DNA of 64,000 nt. Origin: Virgibacillus natechei. GTDB taxonomy: Bacteria > Bacillota > Bacilli > Bacillales > Amphibacillaceae. The stretch is from contig NZ_CP110224.1 of the NCBI RefSeq assembly GCF_026013645.1, positions 186,001 to 250,000 of the forward strand, given 5' to 3'. Each line of letters starts with the position of its first letter. The first letter of the stretch is position 1. Position numbers and translations under genes: made by a program. This document shows positions 1-17,145 of the stretch, piece after piece. The notes below the pieces were generated by a model. The model ran no database searches. It was not told the origin of the DNA and saw only the letters and a list, made by a program, of their open reading frames with translations.

Positions 1-326
1 AGGCTGGTGTTGCAGAGGCGAACATCATACTGGATCCTGGCGTCGGTTTTGTGAAGACGGCAGATGATAATTTAGTCGTAATGAACAATTTGGAACAATT
101 TACAAACTTAGGTTATCCGGTTTTGTTAGGTACGTCACGCAAAAGGTTTATTGGTGGTGTCTTGGATCTACCTGCTGAAGAACGAGACAATGGAACTGGT
201 GCAACCACTTGTTTAGGTATAACAAAAGGTGTTCAAATCGTTCGTGTTCATAATGTGAAAGTCAATGCAGAGCTGGCAAAAATGATGGATGTAATGCTCG
301 CTAAAGGAGGAAGGGCTCTTGGATAA
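1..326 (+). CDS. folP: Dihydropteroate synthase, C-terminal part (5' end outside window)
   Basis: Joins p-aminobenzoate to hydroxymethyl-dihydropterin pyrophosphate to give dihydropteroate in cytoplasmic folate synthesis; it is the sulfonamide target. The frame is open from base 3 and the start lies before the window. Visible motifs are IILDPGVGF near the left edge, GTSRKRFIG, and the C-terminal VRVHNV, all typical of the TIM-barrel DHPS family. The stop overlaps the folB start by 8 bases, so the two genes are translationally coupled. Identity is firm; the N-terminal half cannot be assessed here. Confidence 0.96.
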   Translation, partial: AGVAEANIILDPGVGFVKTADDNLVVMNNLEQFTNLGYPVLLGTSRKRFIGGVLDLPAEERDNGTGATTCLGITKGVQIVRVHNVKVNAELAKMMDVMLAKGGRALG

Positions 327-684
327 GATCATGCTTACTAACATGCAGTTTTATGGCTATCATGGGCTATTGCCAGAGGAAAACAAACTAGGACAACGAT
401 TTAATGTCGATATAGAGCTTTTCTCCAATTTAAAAAAGCCGGCACAAACCGATAACATGAATGATTCCATTCACTATGGCCATGTCTACGAGCTGGTGAA
501 GGAAATAGCGGAAGGTGAGGCGATGAATCTTATCGAAGCAGTTGCAGGAACTATTGCGGATGAGTTGCTTGCCTCATTTGACCTATTATCCGCTTGTATG
601 GTAAGGGTTACGAAGCCAGATCCGCCTGTTCCAGGACATTATCAATCCATAGCTGTAGAAATTTTCAGGGAGAAAACATTATGA
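319..684 (+). CDS. folB: Dihydroneopterin aldolase
   Basis: Converts dihydroneopterin to hydroxymethyl-dihydropterin and glycolaldehyde, one step before FolK. The product is 121 residues, the normal family size. It shows the N-terminal YGYHGLLPEE motif and the C-terminal VTKPDPPVPG segment, whose lysine is catalytic in the family. The TTG start at 319 is chosen because an AAAGGAGG ribosome binding site sits at 303-310; the next ATG is four codons in. The gene overlaps folP by 8 bases and folK by 4, so the order folP-folB-folK is a tightly coupled operon. Confidence 0.95.
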   Translation: MDKIMLTNMQFYGYHGLLPEENKLGQRFNVDIELFSNLKKPAQTDNMNDSIHYGHVYELVKEIAEGEAMNLIEAVAGTIADELLASFDLLSACMVRVTKPDPPVPGHYQSIAVEIFREKTL

Positions 685-1193
685 ATATAGCCTATATCGC
701 TTTAGGGGCCAATATCGAGCCAAGAAAAGAATATATGAATAATGCTTTGAAGGAATTGGCAGCTCGTGATTCTGTTTTCATTCAGAAAGAGTCTTCCATT
801 TATGAAACAGCCCCAGTGGGTTATGCGAATCAAGCTTATTTTCTAAATATGGTGATTGAGGTAAATACATCCCTTTCACCTATAGAATTAATGTTATTAT
901 GTCAGAAGATCGAACATAAAATGGGCCGTGATCGTAAAATCCGAAATGGGCCGAGGACAATAGACCTTGACATTTTAGTGTATAATCAAGAAAATAGTAA
1001 AATGGAAAACTTAATTCTTCCACACCCAAGGATGCATGAACGTGCATTTGTACTCATTCCATTGAATGAGGTTGCACCTAACCTAATCCTACCAACATGG
1101 AATAAGCGTGTTGCGTATTTTATAAATAAACTTCCAGAATCAGACATAAAGGATGTAACAAAATGGATGCAAAGCGAGTCGGTAGAAGAGTAA
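681..1193 (+). CDS. folK: Hydroxymethyl-dihydropterin pyrophosphokinase (HPPK)
   Basis: Transfers pyrophosphate from ATP to 6-hydroxymethyl-dihydropterin, making the FolP substrate. The 170-residue product begins MNIAYIALGANIEPR and carries the HPPK signature GPRTIDLDILVY, whose two aspartates bind magnesium in the family. The ATG at 681 overlaps the folB stop in an ATGA-type junction; the frame is open further upstream but that stretch only shadows folB. The 3' end overlaps the next gene by 31 bases. Confidence 0.96.
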   Translation: MNIAYIALGANIEPRKEYMNNALKELAARDSVFIQKESSIYETAPVGYANQAYFLNMVIEVNTSLSPIELMLLCQKIEHKMGRDRKIRNGPRTIDLDILVYNQENSKMENLILPHPRMHERAFVLIPLNEVAPNLILPTWNKRVAYFINKLPESDIKDVTKWMQSESVEE

Positions 1194-1381
1194 AGGCGTT
1201 TCGGAAATTAAAGGGTTTTACACAAATAAAATTTGCAAATGAGTTAGGTGTCTCTGTTAGCGTAATTGGTGAATTGGAAAGAGGAAAGAAGCAGGTATCC
1301 GAAGAATTGTTAAACCAAATCGCTACGACACTAGTTGTATCAAAGGAAGAATTAACCTTGACAGATAAGAAACCAACATGA
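1163..1381 (+). CDS. Small XRE-family DNA-binding protein, YazB-like
   Basis: A 72-residue protein made almost entirely of one helix-turn-helix of the Cro/C1 (XRE) type: GRRVKAFRKLKGFTQIKFA is followed by SVSVIGELERGKKQV, the turn and recognition helix. The position directly after folK and the size match yazB of Bacillus subtilis, whose target is not known to me. It begins inside folK and is probably read by translational coupling. In relatives the next gene is dusB, which here is only a remnant, so this is the last intact gene of the operon. Confidence 0.85.
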   Translation: MDAKRVGRRVKAFRKLKGFTQIKFANELGVSVSVIGELERGKKQVSEELLNQIATTLVVSKEELTLTDKKPT

Positions 1382-1683
1382 CTCGCCTAGGTCGAGCCAC
1401 CATCTACCGTGAAAATAATGATTGGACGTGCTTGGAAACAGGTAAGCTAATTAGCGATTCGAAACCAAATGAAAAAATCGACGTTTGTATGCTTCATATG
1501 GACGGGTTGGTGAAAATAAAAGGTGAAAAAGTAATGGAAAATGTGAAAACACTGCATGGTATCTAATAGGTTTAAAAGGAAATGGGAGTAAGAAAGCTTA
1601 TTAATATTGCTGAGACGCGGGAACAGCTACTAGAGATCTTATACACGTACGCTAGTGATTTAGAAGCTGTTAGTAATGCATAA
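1378..1683 (+). pseudogene. dusB: Remnant of tRNA-dihydrouridine synthase, C-terminal third with two frameshifts
   Basis: DusB reduces uridine to dihydrouridine in tRNA D-loops and normally follows the yazB-like gene. Only about 100 of roughly 330 residues remain. In one frame, LETGKL and EKIDVCMLHMDGLVKIKGE match the family C-terminal part. The expected continuation AWYLIGLKGNGSKKA then appears in another frame (1554-1604), and the original frame resumes with RKLINIAETREQLLEILYTY up to the stop at 1683. A possible MIGRA motif at 1418-1432 is in yet another frame. The FMN-binding barrel is gone, so no function is expected. Family matching is from memory. Confidence 0.85.
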
Positions 1684-1711
1684 GGCTTGATTTTGATCCC
1701 TTATTAGAAAG

Positions 1712-1788
1712 CTTGGCACCGCCAAGCTTTTCGAAGGAATGTAGTAGCCTGCACTTATGCAAATAGGAGTTTTATCTTTCCTATTTGC
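1712..1788 (+). repeat. Intergenic hairpin repeat, copy A
   Basis: Starts with a perfect 9-bp hairpin (AAGCTTGGC, loop ACC, GCCAAGCTT), followed by the core GCACTTATG at 1751-1759. A second hairpin, GCAAATAGGA paired with TCCTATTTGC, ends near 1788. The same order (GCCAAGC, core GCACTTATG, hairpin) recurs at 39611-39688, and parts recur at 32653-32693 and 16498-16570. It lies just after the dusB remnant. Confidence 0.6.
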
Positions 1789-1792
1789 GAAT

Positions 1793-1827
1793 AAAACCTG
1801 CCAGTAGTTTGCTGGTAGGTTTTATTC
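1793..1827 (+). terminator. Rho-independent terminator of the folate operon
   Basis: AAACCTGCCAG pairs with CTGGTAGGTTT (11 bp with one wobble) around a short loop, followed by a T-rich tail. It separates the folate operon and the dusB remnant from lysS. Confidence 0.8.
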
Positions 1828-1934
1828 TTTAGCGGGGTTTGGCAACAACTATTTGGATTAGTTACGTTTTCTACAAGCAATAAAGTATCCATATAACGTG
1901 AAAGGTTCCTGCTTTTTCTATATACTTAATTTAA

Positions 1935-3437
<1,503 letters not shown>

Positions 3438-3443
3438 TTAAAG

Positions 3444-3479
3444 TGGCCGGCAATATTGTATTGTCGGTCCTTTTATTTT
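3444..3479 (+). terminator. Terminator after lysS
   Basis: GGCCGGCAAT pairs with ATTGTCGGTCC around a short loop, followed by TTTTATTTT. Confidence 0.8.
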
Positions 3480-3756
3480 GAAGAGGGTTTTATTTGTTAG
3501 CGTTCGGTTAAAATGGAAAGCGTACTTTGTATTTATCGCATCGCCATTATGATAGAAGGAAGTAATAATAATTGCAGAACGGAAAGAGGCATTCAAGCTT
3601 TGTGTCGCGCTTTTCTAGACGTTAGCAACTATATAAATAGTGAAAAACATTATTTCCAGTTATTTCTTTTTCAAATACACTTGATTTCTGTAAATAATCA
3701 TGGTAAATTAAATATCGTTGTTCAAACAAAAGACAACCCATAGCAAAACAGGTAAT
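3480..3756. other. Intergenic stretch without recognised content
   Basis: AT-rich sequence between the lysS terminator and the first rrn promoter region. A 76-codon open frame (3513-3743) lacks a ribosome binding site and resembles no family I know, so it is not called as a gene. No structured RNA or repeat is evident. Confidence 0.6.
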
Positions 3757-3777
3757 AAAAATAATTTTAAAAACATA

Positions 3778-3806
3778 TTGACTTTCACAAGTCAGCATGG
3801 TAAATT
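3778..3806 (+). promoter_or_regulatory. rrn operon 1 promoter P1
   Basis: TTGACT, a 17-base spacer and TAAATT. It is the upstream member of a tandem promoter pair, as in Bacillus rRNA operons. An identical copy lies 6218 bases downstream. Confidence 0.8.
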
Positions 3807-3870
3807 AATAAAGTCGCATTTTTGAGAAGCGGCACAAAATCAAATCTTAAAAAACACTTCAAAAAAGTTA

Positions 3871-3899
3871 TTGACTTATAGGAGTGGGCATGATAAGGT
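3871..3899 (+). promoter_or_regulatory. rrn operon 1 promoter P2
   Basis: TTGACT, a 17-base spacer and TAAGGT. The -10 hexamer has G at its fifth position, where the second operon has A (TAAGAT), and the spacer also differs by one base. Confidence 0.78.
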
Positions 3900-3934
3900 G
3901 AAGAGGTTGCTATTTTAAAGCAATCACTGAAATT

Positions 3935-3950
3935 TGCTCCTTGAAAACTG
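3935..3950 (+). promoter_or_regulatory. boxA-like antitermination element, rrn 1 leader
   Basis: TGCTCCTTGAAAACTG in the transcribed leader resembles the boxA element of Bacillus rRNA operons, bound by NusB-NusE in the known system. A related CCTTGAAAACTA recurs in the 16S-23S spacer near 5809. Confidence 0.6.
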
Positions 3951-4120
3951 AACAAAACAACCAGTATGTCAAGAAGAACAGGTTACTGTTTTTCACATGT
4001 CAGAAGAGGTAAGTGAATGTCCGGATTCTATGAATTCGACAAAAACAAATTTCTTTTGCACATGAAAGGAAGGAAGCTAAGACAATTGATGAGATTGACG
4101 GTGTCGATCTTATTCAAACT

Positions 4121-8800
<4,680 letters not shown>

Positions 8801-8867
8801 ATTTCTTATTTGATCGGCGTTGATGATACTCTTATTTAGTTTTTAGGGTATAAATGGACAAAAACCC

Positions 8868-8896
8868 TTGCATTTTAGACAAAAAATGCATATAAT
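8868..8896 (+). promoter_or_regulatory. Consensus promoter between 23S and 5S, rrn 1
   Basis: TTGCAT, a 17-base spacer and a perfect TATAAT, located after the 23S end and 73 bases before 5S. Transcripts from here would cover 5S, the nine tRNAs and possibly rrn 2. The context AACCCTTGCATTT is shared with the rplK and rpsJ promoters. Confidence 0.72.
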
Positions 8897-8968
8897 AAAA
8901 CTTGTCCTTATCATAAGGAAGTTCTGTTGATATGTTCACATCCAGTGAATAACACAGAATGACATCAG

Positions 8969-9086
8969 GTCTGGTGGTAATAGCGGAGAGGTCACACCTG
9001 TTCCCATGCCGAACACAGAAGTTAAGCTCTCCAGCGCTGATGGTAGTTGGGGCTTTGCCCCTGCAAGAGTAGGACGTCGCCAGGCT
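8969..9086 (+). rRNA. rrf: 5S ribosomal RNA, copy 1
   Basis: About 117 bases. The typical core stretches GAGGTCACACCTGTTCCCAT, GAACACAGAAGTTAAGCTC and GAGTAGGACGTCGCC are present, and the ends pair as helix I. No T-rich terminator follows; the transcript runs on into the tRNA cluster. Confidence 0.96.
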
Positions 9087-9147
9087 TTATAGATATAATG
9101 AATCAATTTGATATTATATATCTATACGTAAGAATATATTATATGTT

Positions 9148-9223
9148 GGAGGATTAGCTCAGCTGGGAGAGCACTTGCCTTACAAGCAAGATGTCGCAGG
9201 TTCGAGCCCTGCATCCTCCACCA
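9148..9223 (+). tRNA. tRNA-Val (anticodon TAC)
   Basis: Acceptor GGAGGAT pairs with ATCCTCC, CCA is encoded, and TTCGAGCCC lies in the T arm. TAC is at 9181-9183. First of nine tRNA genes between the two rRNA operons. Confidence 0.97.
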
Positions 9224-9226
9224 TTT

Positions 9227-9302
9227 GCCGGCCTAGCTCAACTGGCAGAGCAACTGACTTGTAATCAGTAGGTTGGGGGTTCAAGTCCTCTGGCCGGCAC
9301 CA
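9227..9302 (+). tRNA. tRNA-Thr (anticodon TGT)
   Basis: Acceptor GCCGGCC pairs with GGCCGGC, CCA is encoded, anticodon TGT at 9260-9262. Only three bases separate it from tRNA-Val. Confidence 0.97.
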
Positions 9303-9372
9303 CTTTTGATTTTATGAAAATGTATATTACACTTAGATTGACAATCACATAAAGTAATTGGTTTAATTGTAC

Positions 9373-9448
9373 GAGCCATTAGCTCAGTCGGCAGAGCATC
9401 TGACTTTTAATCAGAGGGTCGGAGGTTCGAATCCTCCATGGCTCACCA
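9373..9448 (+). tRNA. tRNA-Lys (anticodon TTT)
   Basis: Acceptor GAGCCAT pairs with ATGGCTC, CCA is encoded, anticodon loop CTTTTAA. It follows a 70-base AT-rich gap, the longest within the cluster. Confidence 0.97.
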
Positions 9449-9451
9449 TTA

Positions 9452-9533
9452 GCGGGTGTGGCGGAATCGGCAGACGCGCTAGATTTAGGATCTAGTGTCT
9501 TCGGACGTGGGGGTTCAAGTCCCTTCACCCGCA
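9452..9533 (+). tRNA. tRNA-Leu (anticodon TAG), CCA not encoded
   Basis: Class II tRNA with a long variable arm. GCGGGTG pairs with CACCCGC and the anticodon loop is TTTAGGA. The discriminator A is followed by TTATT, so CCA must be added after transcription, unlike the other eight tRNAs here. Confidence 0.95.
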
Positions 9534-9554
9534 TTATTATTTAAATATGCCAAA

Positions 9555-9629
9555 GCGGAAGTAGTTCAGTGGTAGAACACCACCTTGCCAAGGTGGGGGT
9601 CGCGGGTTCGAATCCCGTCTTCCGCTCCA
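9555..9629 (+). tRNA. tRNA-Gly (anticodon GCC)
   Basis: GCGGAAG pairs with CTTCCGC, discriminator T, CCA encoded, anticodon loop TTGCCAA. Confidence 0.97.
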
Positions 9630-9635
9630 AACCCT

Positions 9636-9724
9636 GCCGGGGTGGCGGAATGGGCAGACGCACAGGACTTAAAATCCTGCGATAGGTTACTATCGTGCCG
9701 GTTCGAGTCCGGCCCTCGGCACCA
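9636..9724 (+). tRNA. tRNA-Leu (anticodon TAA)
   Basis: Class II tRNA with a long variable arm (TGCGATAGGTTACTATCGTG). GCCGGGG pairs with CCTCGGC through one G-U pair, CCA is encoded, anticodon loop CTTAAAA. Confidence 0.96.
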
Positions 9725-9731
9725 TATATAT

Positions 9732-9808
9732 GCGCCCGTAGCTCAATTGGATAGAGTACTTGACTACGAATCAAGGGGTTAGAGGTTCGAGTCCTCTCGG
9801 GCGCACCA
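9732..9808 (+). tRNA. tRNA-Arg (anticodon ACG)
   Basis: GCGCCCG pairs with CGGGCGC, CCA encoded, anticodon loop CTACGAA. The first anticodon base is normally deaminated to inosine in this tRNA. Confidence 0.97.
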
Positions 9809-9814
9809 TTTTAA

Positions 9815-9891
9815 CGGGAAGTAGCTCAGCTTGGTAGAGCACTTGGTTTGGGACCAAGGGGTCGCAGGTTCGAATCCTGTCTTCCCGACCA
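9815..9891 (+). tRNA. tRNA-Pro (anticodon TGG)
   Basis: CGGGAAG pairs with CTTCCCG, CCA encoded, anticodon loop TTTGGGA. Confidence 0.97.
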
Positions 9892-9899
9892 TTTAATAC

Positions 9900-9975
9900 G
9901 GGGCCTTAGCTCAGCTGGGAGAGCGCCTGCCTTGCACGCAGGAGGTCAGCGGTTCGATCCCGCTAGGCTCCACCA
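9900..9975 (+). tRNA. tRNA-Ala (anticodon TGC)
   Basis: GGGGCCT pairs with AGGCTCC through one G-U pair, CCA encoded, anticodon loop CTTGCAC. Its final A (9975) is the first base of the segment duplicated from rrn 1, and the -35 box of rrn 2 P1 starts 20 bases further on. No terminator lies between. Confidence 0.97.
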
Positions 9976-9995
9976 AAAATAATTTTAAAAACATA

Positions 9996-10024
9996 TTGAC
10001 TTTCACAAGTCAGCATGGTAAATT
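9996..10024 (+). promoter_or_regulatory. rrn operon 2 promoter P1
   Basis: TTGACT, 17 bases, TAAATT, identical to P1 of rrn 1. It starts 20 bases after tRNA-Ala. Confidence 0.8.
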
Positions 10025-10088
10025 AATAAAGTCGCATTTTTGAGAAGCGACACAAAATCAAATCTTAAAAAACACTTCAAAAAAGTTA

Positions 10089-10117
10089 TTGACTTATAGA
10101 AGTGGGCATGATAAGAT
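10089..10117 (+). promoter_or_regulatory. rrn operon 2 promoter P2
   Basis: TTGACT, 17 bases, TAAGAT. The -10 hexamer is one base closer to consensus than P2 of rrn 1 (TAAGGT). Confidence 0.78.
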
Positions 10118-10152
10118 GAAGAGGTTGCTATTTTAAAGCAATCACTGAAATT

Positions 10153-10168
10153 TGCTCCTTGAAAACTG
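10153..10168 (+). promoter_or_regulatory. boxA-like antitermination element, rrn 2 leader
   Basis: TGCTCCTTGAAAACTG, identical to the element in the rrn 1 leader and at the same distance from 16S. Confidence 0.6.
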
Positions 10169-10338
10169 AACAAAACAACCAGTATGTCAAGAAGAACAGG
10201 TTACTGTTTTTCACATGTCAGAAGAGGTAAGTGAATGTCCGGATTCTATGAATTCGACAAAAACAAATTTCTTTTGCACATGAAAGGAAGAAAGCTAAGA
10301 CAATTGATGAGATTGACGGTGTCGATCTTATTCAAACT

Positions 10339-11912
<1,574 letters not shown>

Positions 11913-12102
11913 ATAAATAGAAGGAACGCTTCAGAGGTACCCTAACGGGTTCTCTGAGGTCAGGGACATACATGGTTGTTTGGTTCAGTTTTGAGGGATG
12001 TAAATCTCTCATTTTGTTATTTTGTACCTTGAAAACTAAATAAGAGTAATCAACGACATCAAATTAAATTGTACGTTCTTTTGAATGAAAACAAGTAACT
12101 TA

Positions 12103-15019
<2,917 letters not shown>

Positions 15020-15086
15020 ATTTCTTATTTGATCGGCGTTGATGATACTCTTATTTAGTTTTTAGGGTATAAATGGACAAAAACCC

Positions 15087-15115
15087 TTGCATTTTAGACA
15101 AAAAATGCATATAAT
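15087..15115 (+). promoter_or_regulatory. Consensus promoter between 23S and 5S, rrn 2
   Basis: TTGCAT, 17 bases, TATAAT; second copy of the internal promoter seen in rrn 1. Here it could drive only 5S, because a strong terminator follows. Confidence 0.7.
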
Positions 15116-15187
15116 AAAACTTGTCCTTATCATAAGGAAGTTCTGTTGATATGTTCACATCCAGTGAATAACACAGAATGACATCAG

Positions 15188-15305
15188 GTCTGGTGGTAAT
15201 AGCGGAGAGGTCACACCTGTTCCCATGCCGAACACAGAAGTTAAGCTCTCCAGCGCTGATGGTAGTTGGGGCTTTGCCCCTGCAAGAGTAGGACGTCGCC
15301 AGGCT
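15188..15305 (+). rRNA. rrf: 5S ribosomal RNA, copy 2
   Basis: Identical by eye to copy 1. The duplicated unit ends just after it (about 15308), where the sequences diverge into a terminator here and the tRNA cluster in rrn 1. Confidence 0.96.
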
Positions 15306-15313
15306 TTAACAAT

Positions 15314-15349
15314 AAAAGCATGAATGCAAAATTTGCATTCATGCTTTTT
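15314..15349 (+). terminator. Terminator of the rrn-tRNA-rrn transcription unit
   Basis: A near-perfect palindrome: AAAAGCATGAATGCAAA pairs with TTTGCATTCATGCTTTT and is followed by further T residues. It is the first convincing terminator after lysS. Confidence 0.9.
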
Positions 15350-15485
15350 GTATTATATATGGTATTATATATAGAATAAGTTAGTATGTTGGATCAATTT
15401 CATAAATCTTAACTCAAGTCTTCAACATAGGAAGCACTTCAAGTATGTATGAAAAAAGAAATTTTTAAATCCTTTTTACTGCTCA

Positions 15486-15516
15486 AAACGAAACACTACT
15501 TCGTTTATATTTTTTG
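15486..15516 (+). terminator. Possible terminator or attenuator upstream of the MgtC-family gene
   Basis: AAACGAA pairs with TTCGTTT around a 7-base loop, followed by ATATTTTTT, 78 bases before the start codon. The rest of 15350-15593 is AT-rich with no clear promoter. I see no recognisable magnesium M-box sequence. Confidence 0.4.
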
Positions 15517-15593
15517 TATGAATAAATTAGAGATTATATATATACACATGAGTATATCACAACATATTGGTATATAAGAAAAGGAGATCAAAA

Positions 15594-16292
15594 ATGCAGG
15601 AAGCTCTTCAGCATGTATTTGGAGATGATTTTTTTACGATAATGATCCGCGTGCTAATTGCATTGCTTTTATCAGGGATAATTGGTTTTGAACGTGGATT
15701 GAATAATCATTCTGCTGGTTTTCGTACACATATTCTTGTGGGTGTCGGAGCTTGCTTAATGATGCTTTTTTCTTTTTATGGTTTCGAAGAATTTATAGAA
15801 GAATATAATAATATTCGATTTGATCCAGCAAGAATCCCATCTTATGTTATTAGTGGGATTGGCTTCCTTGGAGCAGGAACGATCATTGTATATGGAGGAA
15901 CGATTCGCGGCTTAACTACTGCGGCTTCAATTTGGACAGTTGCTGGGATAGGATTGGTAGTAGGTGCAGGAATGTATGGAGCAGCTATATTTACAACATT
16001 TATAATTTTACTTAGTTTGGTTTTCCTGAATAACTTTGAAAAACTATTCACAAAAGGAAATTCTTCAAATTTAATTGAAATTATAGCTTTACCAGATCTA
16101 CAGATAAATGAAGTTATCTCTGCATTTGAAAAGTTCGATTCGGTAATAAAAAAAGTAGAAATTACGAAGTCAGAAAATAATATAAGAAATATCTTTGTGA
16201 AAATTGAACGGAAATCTAATTTGGATAGAGTGGCTTTAGTTGAAGAAATCTCCAAAATTGAGCATGTTAAAAATATATCTGAGATAAAATAA
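15594..16292 (+). CDS. MgtC/SapB-family inner membrane protein
   Basis: A 232-residue membrane protein. The N-terminal part (about residues 12-155) holds several hydrophobic segments with the family signature GFERGLNNHSAGFRTHILVG, and SGIGFLGAGTI follows further on. The soluble C-terminal part (about 160-232) resembles the ACT-like tail of the longer members. MgtC proteins are linked to magnesium limitation and virulence in Salmonella; YhiD-type members are poorly characterised. ATG 15594 has AAGGAGA upstream. Terminators flank the gene, and it separates rrn from ctsR, which adjoin in B. subtilis, suggesting insertion. Its role here is unproven. Confidence 0.88.
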   Translation: MQEALQHVFGDDFFTIMIRVLIALLLSGIIGFERGLNNHSAGFRTHILVGVGACLMMLFSFYGFEEFIEEYNNIRFDPARIPSYVISGIGFLGAGTIIVYGGTIRGLTTAASIWTVAGIGLVVGAGMYGAAIFTTFIILLSLVFLNNFEKLFTKGNSSNLIEIIALPDLQINEVISAFEKFDSVIKKVEITKSENNIRNIFVKIERKSNLDRVALVEEISKIEHVKNISEIK

Positions 16293-16307
16293 TCAAATTT
16301 ACTTGGG

Positions 16308-16343
16308 AACTTTACACATTAAATATGTTGTAAAGTTTTTTCT
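16308..16343 (+). terminator. Terminator after the MgtC-family gene
   Basis: AACTTTACA pairs with TGTAAAGTT and is followed by a run of T. Confidence 0.82.
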
Positions 16344-16497
16344 TTGTTTTGAATCTCCTTTTTTTGTCTAACATATATATAGGTTGAGAATGCTACTATT
16401 TTTATTGAATAAGAAATGCTCGAAAATACTTATCAAGCCACCTTACCGTTTGCAACTTTTATGAGGCTACTTTTTTTAGAAAGGTTAGCATTGGTCA

Positions 16498-16570
16498 GGC
16501 CGTAAATGTCGAGTTCCAACTCCCGCACTTATGTAGTCCTATTTGCAAAAAATACGTAGGAATAGAAAAC
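16498..16570 (+). repeat. Intergenic hairpin repeat, partial copy D
   Basis: Contains CCCGCACTTATG (core at 16525-16533), identical over 12 bases to copy C near rpoC. A weaker hairpin follows, CCTA with TAGG around a long A-rich loop. The GCCAAGC hairpin of the other copies is missing. The element lies in the 373-base gap before ctsR, whose first part (16344-16497) shows nothing recognisable. Confidence 0.45.
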
Positions 16571-16577
16571 AAGGTAT

Positions 16578-16605
16578 TTGCATCTCACATATTTTGGAGT
16601 ATAAT
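16578..16605 (+). promoter_or_regulatory. Promoter of the ctsR operon
   Basis: TTGCAT, a 16-base spacer and TATAAT. The CtsR operator begins 8 bases after the -10 box. Confidence 0.75.
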
Positions 16606-16613
16606 AAAAGCAT

Positions 16614-16630
16614 AGTCAAAGATAGTCAAA
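16614..16630 (+). promoter_or_regulatory. CtsR operator
   Basis: AGTCAAAGATAGTCAAA fits the CtsR heptad repeat RGTCAAA-NAN-RGTCAAA. A third half-site, GTCAAAGG, follows at once (16631-16638). It covers the transcription start, so the operon is expected to repress itself and be induced by heat or protein stress. Confidence 0.9.
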
Positions 16631-16665
16631 GTCAAAGGCTTATACAACGAAGAGGAGGTGGGCTC

Positions 16666-17133
16666 ATGAGTAATATTTCAGATGTGATTGAGCAATATTT
16701 AAAAGAGATTTTGCAATCAAGAGGACAAAATACCATCGATATAAAACGAAGTGAAGTTGCTGATCAGTTTCAGTGTGTCCCCTCGCAAATTAATTATGTG
16801 ATTAACACCCGCTTTACTGTGGAAAAGGGATATATAGTAGAAAGTAAACGTGGTGGCGGTGGTTACATTCGAATCATACGAATTATACATCAAGAAAAGT
16901 CTGAACTTATTGATGAAATTATAGAGATGATTAACCCCACAGTTACACAACAAGCTTCAATTGATGTGCTGGATAGGCTTTTAGAAGAAAATTTAATCAC
17001 TGAGCGGGAAGCAAAAATAATGTTGAGTGGAATTGATAGAAATACACTAGCGTTTCAGCTTCCTCTCCGGGATGAAGTACGTGCTCGTGTGTTAACAGCT
17101 ATGCTTGCTCAGTTAAAATACTTAATCAAGTGA
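16666..17133 (+). CDS. ctsR: Class III heat-shock repressor CtsR
   Basis: A dimeric winged-helix repressor of clp genes that releases DNA on heat and is then degraded through McsB and ClpCP in B. subtilis. The 155-residue product starts MSNISDVIEQYLK. It shows the winged-helix recognition region (VADQFQCVPSQINYVINTRF) and the glycine-rich wing with thermosensor loop, RGGGGYIRI. ATG 16666 follows GAGGAGGTGG; the open frame runs further upstream but would cover the operator. First gene of the ctsR-mcsA-mcsB-clpC operon. Confidence 0.97.
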   Translation: MSNISDVIEQYLKEILQSRGQNTIDIKRSEVADQFQCVPSQINYVINTRFTVEKGYIVESKRGGGGYIRIIRIIHQEKSELIDEIIEMINPTVTQQASIDVLDRLLEENLITEREAKIMLSGIDRNTLAFQLPLRDEVRARVLTAMLAQLKYLIK

Positions 17134-17145
17134 GGGGGAAACACA

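Noticed and set aside
3517..3531. GAAAGCGTACTTTGT shared with the region after rplL (34709-34723)
   Set aside because: A 15-base match is expected by chance about once or more in a window of this size, and the flanks do not match.
3513..3743. 76-codon open frame between lysS and rrn 1
   Set aside because: No ribosome binding site, no recognisable family and AT-driven composition in a promoter-leader region.
9541..9782. Open frames across the tRNA cluster on both strands
   Set aside because: They read through tRNA genes; translations of this kind are known spurious products.
15350..15593. Magnesium riboswitch before the MgtC-family gene
   Set aside because: No conserved M-box sequence could be recognised; only a short hairpin with a T run is present.
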